Notes: generated from the sequence alone by a model not told the origin. A stretch of 64,000 nt of DNA from Virgibacillus necropolis (GCF_002224365.1 NZ_CP022437.1:124001-188000), one strand, 5' to 3'. Positions 20,489-28,840 are shown, counted from the stretch's first letter. Made by a program: numbers and translations.

Positions 20489-21250
20489 ATGAGTTATTTG
20501 TATGTATGGCGTTTTTCAAAGTGGAAAAAAATTTTTTATATTGCTTTATTTGCACTAATTACAGCTACAGTCATTTGGTCTGAAAGTACTGGTAATTTTT
20601 CTGTATTTTCATCATCAGATGAGCCCGCAGCATTTGTGAAAGGAAATTCTAAAGAAAATAATATTGCCTTAACATTTAACATTAGCTGGGGAGAAGAAAA
20701 GGTATTTGACATTCTAAAACAATTAAAGACCCATGATGTACAGGCTACTTTCTTTGTCAGCGGGGAATGGGCCGAAAGACATCCAGATATACTTGAAAAA
20801 ATTAAAGACGGCAATCATGAGCTAGGAATGCTTGGATACCGTTATAAAAGTTATCTTGATCAGGAAATAGGTAAAGTAAGAAAGGATATACTGTATGCAA
20901 AAGAGATCTTTAAAAAGCTAGGATATGAAAATATTACGCTAATGCGTGCACCAAGTGGTCATATAAACAAAGAAATCATCGAGTTAGCTGAAGAACTGGG
21001 ATTAAAAGTTGTCCATTGGAGAGTGGATGCAGATGACTGGGAAAACCCTGGCACACAACAAATCGTGGATACCATTATGAAGGAAACGTCAAACGGGGAT
21101 GTTATTTTACTTCATGCTTCTGATTCTGTAAAACAAACAGCTAAAGCTCTTGAGGACATATTACCAGGGCTTAAAAATAAAGGATTTCAATTCGTCTCTG
21201 TAACAGAGCTTTACAACCAAGCGCATTCCAAATCAAAACTTGCAGAATAA
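20489..21250 (+). CDS. pdaB: Sporulation polysaccharide deacetylase family protein PdaB
   Basis: 253 aa. An N-terminal membrane helix (about residues 15-32) is followed by a NodB-type domain (about 60-235). Family segments: ALTFNISWGEEK, ATFFVSGEWAERHPD, HELGMLGYRYKSY, RAPSGH, and VHWRVDADDWENPG and DVILLHASDS. PdaB is needed for late spore stability in B. subtilis. The TFN in motif 1 replaces the TFD of B. subtilis PdaB (codon AAC at 20678-20680), removing the usual catalytic-base Asp. Motif 2 also lacks the second His of the HxxxH pair, as in the B. subtilis protein I recall. RBS GGAGGGG precedes the ATG. Confidence 0.88.
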   Translation: MSYLYVWRFSKWKKIFYIALFALITATVIWSESTGNFSVFSSSDEPAAFVKGNSKENNIALTFNISWGEEKVFDILKQLKTHDVQATFFVSGEWAERHPDILEKIKDGNHELGMLGYRYKSYLDQEIGKVRKDILYAKEIFKKLGYENITLMRAPSGHINKEIIELAEELGLKVVHWRVDADDWENPGTQQIVDTIMKETSNGDVILLHASDSVKQTAKALEDILPGLKNKGFQFVSVTELYNQAHSKSKLAE

Positions 21251-21328
21251 GAAAAGCACAAACGCCTTGATCAGCAGCACCGACAAGTTTAAGCTAAATC
21301 TCGAGGGGCTGGGCGCTTGCGCTAGACA
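21251..21328 (-). repeat. TGTCTAG-family interspersed repeat, copy next to pdaB
   Basis: On the minus strand it begins TGTCTAGCGCAAGCGCCCAG and ends GGCGTTTGTGCTTTTC. Its 3' end abuts the pdaB stop codon with no gap. Similar units are at 23059, 34071, 34651 and 53813. Confidence 0.8.
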
Positions 21329-21344
21329 ATAATTCTTTTATCTT

Positions 21345-21391
21345 TTAAAAAAAGCACAAGGAACCTCACTATTTCGAAGTTCCTTGTGCTT
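21345..21391 (-). terminator. Terminator after kbaA
   Basis: Perfect 13-bp stem AAGCACAAGGAAC with its complement, loop of 13 nt, then TTTTTTTAAAAG on the minus strand. On the plus strand it could also stop pdaB transcripts. Confidence 0.88.
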
Positions 21392-21402
21392 CAATGCGTA
21401 TC

Positions 21403-22022
21403 TTATTTTATTTCAGATTTCACATTTTCTTTTTGTTCTGGATTTGTCAATCTGTGTAAAACCAATAATTGATATGTATTACAAACAAGTAACGGCACTA
21501 TCATTAACCAAGCATAATCAGTTCCGCTTGTTCTGAGACCTGGAACCCATTCAACAGAAGTCATCACAACCATCAAAAACAATGCCGGTATAAATGCACG
21601 CTGATTGGTCTGTTTAGCTTTAATTTTGGCAATTACTAGTCCATATACCAAAATAGCTGCAGCCATTAAAATATATGCAATCAAGGAACCTTCACTATCT
21701 GTAGAATTGTACGGAAAGTAAACTAAGTCAAAAACAACAAATGCGATTAGCAACATCTGGACAGTGGGCCAAAATGAACGAAATAACCCTAAACCAAATT
21801 GGTTAATAAATAAATAAGCAAAAAAGCCAGTCTGGCTAACTAAACTAAATACAAACCCTAATCCTAGAAAGAAAAGAACAACACCTAATAATTCAAAAGA
21901 ATCAATTGGATTTAATACGCTTGTGTAGGATGCTGTTTTTACAAAAAAACTGGTAATAAGACCCGCTATTCCCCGAGAATTAATGTTTTTAAAAACAACC
22001 CTACCCATTTACGACTATTCAC
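21403..22022 (-). pseudogene. kbaA: KbaA (KinB-signalling activation protein), apparent one-base frameshift
   Basis: The good ribosome site AGGAGG precedes a GTG at 22020-22022. This frame reads MNSRKWVGLFLKTLILG and then hits a stop. One base later the other frame reads GIAGLITSFFVKTASYTSVL and continues to 21403 as a polytopic membrane protein with about six helices. Joining the two needs one more G in the run of four at 21971-21974. The ATG at 22006-22008 opens the downstream frame but has no ribosome site and gives an odd non-family N-terminus. KbaA activates the KinB arm of the sporulation phosphorelay. Either the gene is freshly broken or this is a sequencing error. Confidence 0.8.
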
Positions 22023-22063
22023 TATATGTCCTCCTACCAAAAATAACGATATATTCACTGTTA

Positions 22064-22216
22064 GAGGTTGTTCAAAAAGTCACCAAATGATAAACGGCGA
22101 ATTTCTTCGTTGCTCAATTTTTCCGGTCCTCACGTATTAAAAGCATACGTTCCCGCCTCAAAATATTCGCGCCTTGAACTTCTTGTTTCTAATTTGCCGA
22201 CTTTTTGAACACGCAC
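22064..22216. mobile_element. MITE-like repeat, copy 1 (about 153 bp)
   Basis: Ends TTGTTCAAAAAGTC and GACTTTTTGAACAC are inverted repeats. Inside, TCACCAAATGATAAACGGCG, TTTTTCCGGTCCTCACGTAT and CATACGTTCC match the copy at 28686-28840 in the same orientation. No reading frame is evident. It sits between kbaA and gerD, upstream of the gerD promoter. Confidence 0.82.
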
Positions 22217-22291
22217 TTTACAATTATCTATGCTTTTAATTTACTTCCATCCGTATTTTACCACGAATAACAGCATTTTTCCTTAAGGAAG

Positions 22292-22322
22292 TGCATATTT
22301 TTCTCCCCTTTCTCGCATATTA
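22292..22322 (+). promoter_or_regulatory. SigG-type promoter of gerD
   Basis: TGCATA, 18-nt spacer counted from GCATA, then CATATTA, 27 nt before the gerD start. This fits the forespore SigG consensus and the known SigG control of gerD in B. subtilis. Confidence 0.8.
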
Positions 22323-22349
22323 ACCGTGTAGAGGAAGGAGGATTGGAAG

Positions 22350-22967
22350 ATGCTTCGGTTATTATTTGTATTATTTATTGGACTTACTTGTTTAACACTT
22401 AGCGCTTGTACGAATGAGAGTGCAGCAAGTAAAGAGGTTGATTATGAAGCAACGAAAAAAATGGTTGTTGATATACTTCAAACCGAAGATGGAAAAAAGG
22501 CTTTACAAGAGATATTAAAAGACGAAAAAATGAAAGAAAGTTTAGTCATAGATGCCAACGTCGTGAAAAGCGCCATTAATGATGCTCTCTCCTCTGAAAA
22601 AGGCAAAGAAATGTGGAAAAAGCTTTTTGAGGACCCAAAATTCGTGGAAACTTATGCAAAGTCGATGTCAGAGCAACATAAGAAATTAATAAAATCATTA
22701 ATGAACGATGCAGAATATCAAAAGCAAATGCTTGAACTACTGAAAAATCCGGAAGTTACTAAACAAATGATAGAAGCAATGAAAAGCCAAGAATTCACCG
22801 CACAATTAGAAGAGTCCATACAAAAGACATTGGAAACCCCTGTATTCCAAGCTAAAATTCAAGACATCCTGTTAAAAGCCGCTTCTGAACAACAGAAGGG
22901 TAAGCAAGGCAAGGAAAAACCACAGGGTGGTAGTGAAGGTGAGGGCGCTGGCGGCGGTGGTGAATAG
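22350..22967 (+). CDS. gerD: Spore germination lipoprotein GerD
   Basis: 205 aa. A lipoprotein signal peptide ends in the lipobox LSAC (Cys about residue 20). The rest is an alpha-helical rod with repeated heptad-like segments (KKALQEILKDEKMKESL, EMWKKLFEDPKFVETY, MLELLKNPEVTKQMI) and a low-complexity Gly/Lys tail. GerD organises germinant receptors into the germinosome in the spore inner membrane. It is expressed from a SigG-type promoter and ends in its own terminator. The neighbours kbaA, salA and cwlD keep the B. subtilis order. Confidence 0.95.
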   Translation: MLRLLFVLFIGLTCLTLSACTNESAASKEVDYEATKKMVVDILQTEDGKKALQEILKDEKMKESLVIDANVVKSAINDALSSEKGKEMWKKLFEDPKFVETYAKSMSEQHKKLIKSLMNDAEYQKQMLELLKNPEVTKQMIEAMKSQEFTAQLEESIQKTLETPVFQAKIQDILLKAASEQQKGKQGKEKPQGGSEGEGAGGGGE

Positions 22968-22989
22968 TTTTTTTCAGGGCACGCAGAAA

Positions 22990-23024
22990 AGGTGACTAAA
23001 GTAAATTTAGCCACCTCTTTTTTT
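22990..23024 (+). terminator. Terminator after gerD
   Basis: AGGTGACTAAA and TTTAGCCACCT form an 11-bp stem (one A-C mismatch) with a 5-nt loop, followed by a run of T. Confidence 0.9.
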
Positions 23025-23058
23025 AGAGCAAAGAAAGTATAAAATTTTAGCGATTATC

Positions 23059-23175
23059 TGTCTAAATTCAGCGCTTAGCCACTCGAGGTTTTAAGTCAAA
23101 TCGCTTTGTGATAACAACCATCACTAAGCGATTCGTCTTAAAATTGTCGTGTCTTTCAAGGCGCTTGCGCTTTTC
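23059..23175 (+). repeat. TGTCTAG-family interspersed repeat, copy next to salA
   Basis: It begins TGTCTAAATTCAGCGCTTAG, continues CCACTCGAGGTTTTAAGTCA, contains a hairpin (AATCGCTT...AAGCGATT), and ends GGCGCTTGCGCTTTTC. The last base abuts the salA stop codon (23176, minus strand). It is the most complete copy. Confidence 0.82.
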
Positions 23176-24234
23176 TTATTCTTCTACTTTTGCAATAATT
23201 TTTGCTGCAATTTTATGGTATTCTTTTCCTATCGGATGATCTACTTGATAAATAGATGGGGCAAATTCATCCTCTTCCTCATAAGGTTGTTGCAACGGTA
23301 GCTGACCAAGGACTTTTGTTTTTAGTACCTCGGCAAGCTTTTCACCTCCACCTTGACCGAAAACGTACTCTTTCTCACCCGTTTTTTTACTTTCAAAATA
23401 GGCCATGTTTTCCACAACACCAAGAATTTCATGATCCGTTTTTAATGCCATTTGCCCAGCACGAGCCGCTACAAATGCAGCAGTTGGATGTGGAGTAGTT
23501 ACAATAACTTCTTTACACGTAGGTAGCATTTCATGTACATCCATCGCGATATCGCCAGTACCAGGTGGCAGGTCAAGCAGAAGGTAATCTAAGTCGCCCC
23601 ATTCTACCTCTTTAAAAAAGCTACTCAACATCTTCCCAAGCATTGGTCCACGCCAAATAATAGGTGAGTTGTCCTCTACAAAGAATCCCATCGAGATAAC
23701 CTTTACACCAAAACGTTCGACTGGAATTATTTTTTCACCGCGAACTGCAGGACGATTTTCTACACCCATCATATCCGGGATACTGAACCCGTAAATATCA
23801 GCATCAATAATTCCTACCTTTTTACCAAGACGCATTAATGACATTGCAAGGTTTACGGTTACTGTAGATTTACCTACTCCACCTTTACCACTAGCCACAG
23901 CAATAAATTTCGTTCCTTTACTTCCACCCATCAAGGACGCCTCTTGCTCCTCTTCAACAGCAGGCTGGTATTTTTTAATAATTTCTTCTGGCAATTCTTC
24001 AAATCGAAGCCCGACTGTAGTAACGCCACTTTTCTTTAATATACCAACAATCTCTTGTTGTAATTGCATCTGTTCAGCAGTATTCGTTTTTCCAATTCCT
24101 ATCTTTACACTGACATGCTTTTTATCTTCTTTTATAATAATTTCTTTCACGCCGCCAGTTTCTTCTAGCGTTCTATGTAAAAACGGGTCCTTTACAGGAT
24201 TAAGTAGTTGTATTATTTCTTCATTTGTCAACAA
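23176..24234 (-). CDS. salA: Mrp/NBP35-family P-loop ATPase SalA (Fe-S carrier / regulator)
   Basis: 352 aa. An N-terminal MIP18 (DUF59) domain (about residues 1-85) is followed by a ParA/MinD-like ATPase. The deviant Walker A is ASGKGGVGKSTVTVNLA (about 113-129), switch regions are DADIYGFSIP and LLLDLPPGTGD, and FGQGGG is near the end. Members of this family carry iron-sulfur clusters; in B. subtilis SalA represses scoC. The CxxC cluster motif of many Mrp proteins is not seen. The start is TTG at 24232-24234 after AAGGTGA. It lies 110 nt after cwlD. Confidence 0.92.
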   Translation of the reverse strand: MLTNEEIIQLLNPVKDPFLHRTLEETGGVKEIIIKEDKKHVSVKIGIGKTNTAEQMQLQQEIVGILKKSGVTTVGLRFEELPEEIIKKYQPAVEEEQEASLMGGSKGTKFIAVASGKGGVGKSTVTVNLAMSLMRLGKKVGIIDADIYGFSIPDMMGVENRPAVRGEKIIPVERFGVKVISMGFFVEDNSPIIWRGPMLGKMLSSFFKEVEWGDLDYLLLDLPPGTGDIAMDVHEMLPTCKEVIVTTPHPTAAFVAARAGQMALKTDHEILGVVENMAYFESKKTGEKEYVFGQGGGEKLAEVLKTKVLGQLPLQQPYEEEDEFAPSIYQVDHPIGKEYHKIAAKIIAKVEE

Positions 24235-24344
24235 AATGTGTCACCTTCCCTTTACTAGCATTGACTGTATAACACTATCCAACGCTAGTATAACATAAAT
24301 CAGGTAAAATCTAAGTGATAAGCGTCTACGAATGATCTTTCCTA

Positions 24345-25070
24345 CTATTCGTCCTTATCCTCTTCTACATCCTCTGTTACATAACGTAATACCCCTTCAT
24401 AAATGCTTGCAGCCATTTTTTCTTGGTAGTCATCTTTCTTTAACAATTCGCGTTCTTGTTCATTTGATAAAAAACCAATTTCAACAAGCGCACCTGGTGC
24501 TTCGGCATGCTTTAATAAATACATCCCCTTTAATGGAAGCGCAGTTCGATCCGTGTTTTCTAAGTTACGAATGATTTCAGCTTGAATCAGTTTAGCTAGA
24601 TGTTTGCTTTTATCTGATTTTGGATAATAAAAGGTTTGAGCCCCACTCCATTTAGTTGAAGGTAATGCATTTAAATGAACGGATATAAAAAAGTCTGCCT
24701 CTTTATCCTTTATCATCTGGAGACGATTTCGAATATCCTCAGCCTTACGTCGTGCCAGGCCTTTCGTATTGGAATCAGCCAAATCCGTGTCTTTATTTCG
24801 CGTTAAATAAACAACCGCACCAGTCTGTTGTAAGTAATTTTGTAGTTTTTTTGCAACGGTAAGTGTGATTCCTTTCTCTAAGGTTTTATCCTTCCCAACC
24901 GCACCACCATCAGGCCCTCCATGACCAGGGTCAAGAACAATTGTTTTTCCTGCAAGTGGTAGTGACCATGAACTCCATGTACTTACTGGACTTCCGATTG
25001 GCTGACTGATCAATACCAGTAATACCGCAAAGCCGAAGCACCAAATTACTACATTTCCTAGTCGTTTCAT
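24345..25070 (-). CDS. cwlD: Germination-specific N-acetylmuramoyl-L-alanine amidase CwlD
   Basis: 241 aa. An N-terminal signal/anchor helix (about residues 6-24) precedes an Amidase_3 zinc hydrolase domain. Zinc ligands are in VLDPGHGGPDGG (His about residue 50), in the Glu of the following strand (KTLEKGITL) and in FISVHLNALP. The catalytic Glu is in APGALVEIGFLSN. CwlD removes the peptide from muramic acid during cortex muramic-lactam formation, acting with PdaA. It is upstream of salA, as in B. subtilis. Confidence 0.95.
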   Translation of the reverse strand: MKRLGNVVIWCFGFAVLLVLISQPIGSPVSTWSSWSLPLAGKTIVLDPGHGGPDGGAVGKDKTLEKGITLTVAKKLQNYLQQTGAVVYLTRNKDTDLADSNTKGLARRKAEDIRNRLQMIKDKEADFFISVHLNALPSTKWSGAQTFYYPKSDKSKHLAKLIQAEIIRNLENTDRTALPLKGMYLLKHAEAPGALVEIGFLSNEQERELLKKDDYQEKMAASIYEGVLRYVTEDVEEDKDE

Positions 25071-25228
25071 TCATCCCGCTCCTTATCAATCTGCTTTCAC
25101 TATTGTATGGGACAAGATAAACATATATGACATAGGAAATTTCAGGGTTCACACTTTGTGACGTTTTGTTTCTTTGGTATAGTGGTACTAGTAAAAGAAA
25201 ATAATAAGAAAAAAGGAGGCCAGGTAAA

Positions 25229-25666
25229 ATGGATTGGTTAGGAATTGGTGTACTTGTAATTGGAGTTGCATTTGCTGTATTAGTACTAGTATTAATTAAA
25301 CCACTTAATAATTTGTCTAATTTGTTTTTTAGTGTACAAAAAACAACCGATGAACTTCCACACAATATAAACTTGATCACTGATCAGACTAAAAACACAC
25401 TCCAAGCTAGCACGGAGACTCTTACTAAGGTGAACAATCAAGTTAAGGAATTAAGCCCTTTATTTTCTATTATTGGTGATGCTGGTAGAGGCACACAAAA
25501 ACTATCTTCTTCACTTGTTGATGCTACAACGTCAATGAAAACAGGTACTGAGGATGGCAAAAAATTCACCGAACGACATAACCTTGAAGGCTTATATGGT
25601 GCGTTGACTTTAAGCTACTATTTATTTCAAAGAAAAAAGGCACTTAAAGTGCGGGTTCAAAAATAA
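25229..25666 (+). CDS. DUF948 domain protein (YtxG-like), 145 aa
   Basis: One N-terminal membrane helix (about residues 4-23, LGIGVLVIGVAFAVLVLVLI) is followed by an amphipathic coiled region with KTTDELPHNINLI and the family segment VKELSPLFSIIGDAG. The tail has LYGALTLSYYLFQRKK. It is a paralogue of the two minus-strand genes that converge on it. DUF948 proteins include the B. subtilis general-stress protein YtxG; a biochemical role is not known. A strong ribosome site (AAAGGAGG) precedes the ATG. Confidence 0.82.
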   Translation: MDWLGIGVLVIGVAFAVLVLVLIKPLNNLSNLFFSVQKTTDELPHNINLITDQTKNTLQASTETLTKVNNQVKELSPLFSIIGDAGRGTQKLSSSLVDATTSMKTGTEDGKKFTERHNLEGLYGALTLSYYLFQRKKALKVRVQK

Positions 25667-25708
25667 CAAAAACCCTCAGGACCATAAAATTGGTCTTGAG
25701 GGTTTTTG
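25667..25708. terminator. Bidirectional terminator between converging DUF948 genes
   Basis: AAAAACCCTCAGGACCA pairs with TGGTCTTGAGGGTTTTT (one G-T), loop TAAAAT, with A and T runs on both sides. Confidence 0.92.
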
Positions 25709-25719
25709 AGTTGAAGTAA

Positions 25720-26220
25720 CTATTTATTCACGTCTGATTTTACGTTATTTTTGATCATTTTTATTTTATCAGCGCGCTTATTGCCATTCTTATAAAGGTT
25801 AGATTCAGATCCTTTTCGCTTCTTACCTTTTCTAAGCCAATAATATCCTAATGCAACTGATCCGTAAACGCTACCTAGATATTTGTGTTCTACCTCAGTT
25901 GATTTATTTTTGAGTGAAGAACTTGCATCCATAAAGGATGAAGATAGCTTCCTCGATGCTTCTCCGACATCACCAATTATATAAAACAAAGGACTTAGCC
26001 CTCTTAATTTTTCATTAACATCTGCAAGTGTATCATTACTATGGCGAATTAGACCACTTGTTTCTTTTAACACCTCATCTATTTGATGAGGAAGTTGTTC
26101 TACCGTTTTATCGACACCATCAAGCACCGCTGCTAAGTTATTTAGTACCTTTACCAAAAATAACGCTAAGGCAGCAAAAGCTAAGCCAATAATTAATACG
26201 CCTAATCCAGCTAGACTCAT
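25720..26220 (-). CDS. DUF948 domain protein, 166 aa
   Basis: An N-terminal membrane helix (about residues 3-24) is followed by KTVEQLPHQIDEVLKE, LRGLSPLFYIIGDVGEASR and SVYGSVALGYYWLRKG, with a basic Lys-rich tail (KKRKGS, KNGNKRADKIK). It aligns by eye along its length with the plus-strand paralogue, so the two arose by duplication followed by inversion. It is 20 nt downstream of a third, more distant member. Confidence 0.82.
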   Translation of the reverse strand: MSLAGLGVLIIGLAFAALALFLVKVLNNLAAVLDGVDKTVEQLPHQIDEVLKETSGLIRHSNDTLADVNEKLRGLSPLFYIIGDVGEASRKLSSSFMDASSSLKNKSTEVEHKYLGSVYGSVALGYYWLRKGKKRKGSESNLYKNGNKRADKIKMIKNNVKSDVNK

Positions 26221-26240
26221 ATCTATCCCTCTTTCCTTTA

Positions 26241-26678
26241 TTAACTTTTCACGTTAAACTTTGGTTTCTTGCTTGGATCTTTCCATTTAGTAAATAAACG
26301 AAAGGCAACCTCACTCCACTGAATACTGTGAGCAATCGGGGCAGCTTGCTGTAACGCTTTATTAGTTGAGATATTTTTTGTTTGATGATGTAAAACTGTA
26401 TTTAAATTACTTACAGATTGCCCTACATTTTCAAGCGTATCGAAAAGACTATCTGTAGCTTTAAGCTTCTGTTCAACGTCATCAACTATTTTATCTGTTT
26501 CTTTAATTGTAAGTTCGATTTCAGCTGTTATGTATTGCAGTTTTGTTTCTACCTCTCCTAAGGTTTTGCCTAAAGACTCAAGTGTATTAGATATCCGTTT
26601 CAAAACTTTAGCAACAAATATAGCAATAATTCCAAACCCTAAAGCGCATAATAAGACGCCTATATAAACTAATTCCAT
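26241..26678 (-). CDS. DUF948 domain protein, divergent member, 145 aa
   Basis: An N-terminal membrane helix (about residues 4-24) precedes a coiled coil (TLESLGKTLGEVETKLQYIT, TDKIVDDVEQKLKATD) and a C-terminal segment SEVAFRLFTKWKDPSKKP. It shares the layout of the two neighbours but few exact residues. It is probably co-transcribed with the 166-aa paralogue. No function can be given. Confidence 0.78.
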   Translation of the reverse strand: MELVYIGVLLCALGFGIIAIFVAKVLKRISNTLESLGKTLGEVETKLQYITAEIELTIKETDKIVDDVEQKLKATDSLFDTLENVGQSVSNLNTVLHHQTKNISTNKALQQAAPIAHSIQWSEVAFRLFTKWKDPSKKPKFNVKS

Positions 26679-26742
26679 ATAGTTTATACCCTCCCTTCTC
26701 TACAACTATTCCACTTATAACGGGAAAATAAACGGATTTCAT

Positions 26743-27990
26743 TTATCTCGATAAAATCCCCATAACAACATACTTGCTCCAGTTTTTCTTATCATAATTG
26801 AATGTATCACTCCACGGAACCTCACTAAACTTTAATGGCGTTACAAAAGTGGCACCAGAACGAAACTCGGACTCTGGCTCTTTTGCAATCCACTCTCCCA
26901 CTTTTGCTCCTTTTATTATCTCCTGCATACTGGCCATCTCTAAACCAGTTTCAACTTTTTGAACGTGCAGTTTGCCATTGGAGGTCATTTTCCAAATTGA
27001 ATTACCAAAAATTGCATCTTCAAATAAAGCCGTGGCACCTTTTGATTGTTTCGTTGTAATAGTTAAATTTGCATGATACCCAGGAAGTAAGCTTTCTACC
27101 TCAGCACCTTCTTCAAAAGAAACGCTAAATGGATATTCACTATTATCATGTAATTCAACTTCTTTTGGCAAGTCACTAATAGATGTGACAGACCCTTTTA
27201 AGGTAGAATTACTTTCATTAATTGTAACCTCTACTGGCATATCATTTTTTATTACCGTACGTTCCTGTTCTGTTAGTTCGCCAATGACATGTAAAGTAGT
27301 TGAAGATATTGTAATAATCGGATCATCTAAGGCTTTAGAAACTACCGTAGCCTTTCCTTGATAAGGACTCACCACTGTTATAGAATCTCCTCCAGCCTCA
27401 AGCTCTGTTAATTGTGACTGAACACTCTCAAGTTGCGCTCTTGCTCTAGCTAATTCCTTTTCTTTTTCTATGAGATATTGCTCTTGCATATATTCCGCTT
27501 CAATTGGTGGAGGTGATGGTACTATGATATCACTATTTTCCTCATCAGTACCATCAGGTGAGATACGTGGTACCTGAACACGTGGGATTTGATAGTTAGA
27601 AATTTCGGAAATAGCAGTCTCAATGGCCGTAACTTCTCCATTTATTCTAGACATTTCATTTGTTAAATATGCCTTCGTATCATAATAATCATTAACACGA
27701 TATGTATATAGTTGATCACCCTGGTTAACTTCTGCCCCTTCTTCAATTAAAAACTCCTGAAAGTTTCCTAAGCTTTTGTCAAAATACACATCATTCGCAG
27801 CGGTTGAAGTAAGCACACCAGCTTTATTCATTTTCTCATATAAATTTGTTTTAAAAACCTCTGACCATTCGCTTACATAGGATTTTCTTTCTACTGTTCC
27901 ATTATCGTCAAAGTAGACTAATAATACATTAATTCCTATAAACAGAATAATAGTCGTAATCAAGAGTCTGCCTCGCTTCATTAAAACCAC
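26743..27990 (-). CDS. Membrane-fusion (HlyD/RND adaptor-like) protein
   Basis: 415 aa. An N-terminal membrane helix (about residues 8-26) is followed by a lipoyl-like half (EGAEVNQGDQLYTYRV), a long coiled-coil hairpin (about 105-200, EYMQEQYLIEKEKELARARA), the second lipoyl half (VVSPYQGKATVVSKALDDP) and beta-barrel segments (VKVGEWIAKEPES-like end). This is the build of adaptor proteins such as B. subtilis YknX. No ABC transporter is adjacent; the only partner is the membrane protein overlapping it by 10 nt. Its cargo is unknown. Confidence 0.75.
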   Translation of the reverse strand: MVLMKRGRLLITTIILFIGINVLLVYFDDNGTVERKSYVSEWSEVFKTNLYEKMNKAGVLTSTAANDVYFDKSLGNFQEFLIEEGAEVNQGDQLYTYRVNDYYDTKAYLTNEMSRINGEVTAIETAISEISNYQIPRVQVPRISPDGTDEENSDIIVPSPPPIEAEYMQEQYLIEKEKELARARAQLESVQSQLTELEAGGDSITVVSPYQGKATVVSKALDDPIITISSTTLHVIGELTEQERTVIKNDMPVEVTINESNSTLKGSVTSISDLPKEVELHDNSEYPFSVSFEEGAEVESLLPGYHANLTITTKQSKGATALFEDAIFGNSIWKMTSNGKLHVQKVETGLEMASMQEIIKGAKVGEWIAKEPESEFRSGATFVTPLKFSEVPWSDTFNYDKKNWSKYVVMGILSR

Positions 27991-28652
27991 CTACTTATCA
28001 TCAAACTATCACCATAAGCTAAGAACGCCACGACAAACCAGTAAAATATATGTAAGGAAATAACATTTAACCAGATCCAATATTTTTTAATAGTCGATAA
28101 ATAACCTAAGTATTTTATTTGAAACCAAATAATCCATAGCTGAAAAAGTGATATGGCTCCGAAAAAGTAAACAGGCCAACTTGCCTCTGTAAAATAAGAA
28201 ACAATTACTCCAAATGATAACGGTGACACATACCAATCTAGTCCAAAGTTAACGAATAACGGAATCCACATAACGCGTTCGATAAGCATAACGAACAATA
28301 TGATCTGTTGCATCATCATAACTTTTTGATAAGGGACATCTGTTACTAAATGCAAAATAAGTGAAGGTACAAATAAGAGGAATAATGCCATTAAAATAGC
28401 AAACCCAACCCGTCCTAGAATAAACCATAATTTGCTTTGTTCATAGTGTAATTCGCTGAGTCCTATCGCATCCTTTGATATAAAATCTGTGCCCATTCCA
28501 AGAGAAGCCATCCATGCGTAAATAACCACACTTAAAAGAACAAGCAATCCGCTAATCTTCCATAGATTATAGACCTTTTCGGCTTTGTGAATTCGATATA
28601 AATGATCGTCAAATGAAAAAAAGAATTTTACTAGATTAAAGTTGTATGTCAT
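27981..28652 (-). CDS. Polytopic membrane protein of unknown function, 223 aa
   Basis: Five or six hydrophobic helices (about residues 33-50, 78-105, 113-132, 145-175, 190-215) after a short cytoplasmic N-terminus FFFSFDDHLYRIHKAEKVY. It overlaps the adaptor-like gene by 10 nt, so the two are made together. The pairing recalls YknW-YknX (a Yip1-type membrane protein with an adaptor), but I cannot confirm Yip1 homology by eye. Confidence 0.65.
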   Translation of the reverse strand: MTYNFNLVKFFFSFDDHLYRIHKAEKVYNLWKISGLLVLLSVVIYAWMASLGMGTDFISKDAIGLSELHYEQSKLWFILGRVGFAILMALFLLFVPSLILHLVTDVPYQKVMMMQQIILFVMLIERVMWIPLFVNFGLDWYVSPLSFGVIVSYFTEASWPVYFFGAISLFQLWIIWFQIKYLGYLSTIKKYWIWLNVISLHIFYWFVVAFLAYGDSLMISRWF

Positions 28653-28685
28653 ATACTACATTCCTTTTCTACGTTTCATTACTTA

Positions 28686-28840
28686 AAGAGGATATTCAAA
28701 AAGTCACCAAATGATAAATGGCGAATCTCTTCGTTACTCGGTTTTTCCGGTCCTCACGTATTTAGGGCATACGTTCCGGTCCTCAAAACTCTCTGCCTCG
28801 ACCTTCTTATTTCTAATTCGGCGACTTTTTGAACACACAC
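28686..28840. mobile_element. MITE-like repeat, copy 2 (about 155 bp)
   Basis: Same orientation and length as the copy at 22064. Ends ATTCAAAAAGTC and GACTTTTTGAACAC; inner blocks TCACCAAATGATAAATGGCG, TTTTTCCGGTCCTCACGTAT and CATACGTTCC are nearly identical. It separates the lineage-specific membrane genes from rpsI. The rest of the gap, 28841-29018, shows nothing further. Confidence 0.82.
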
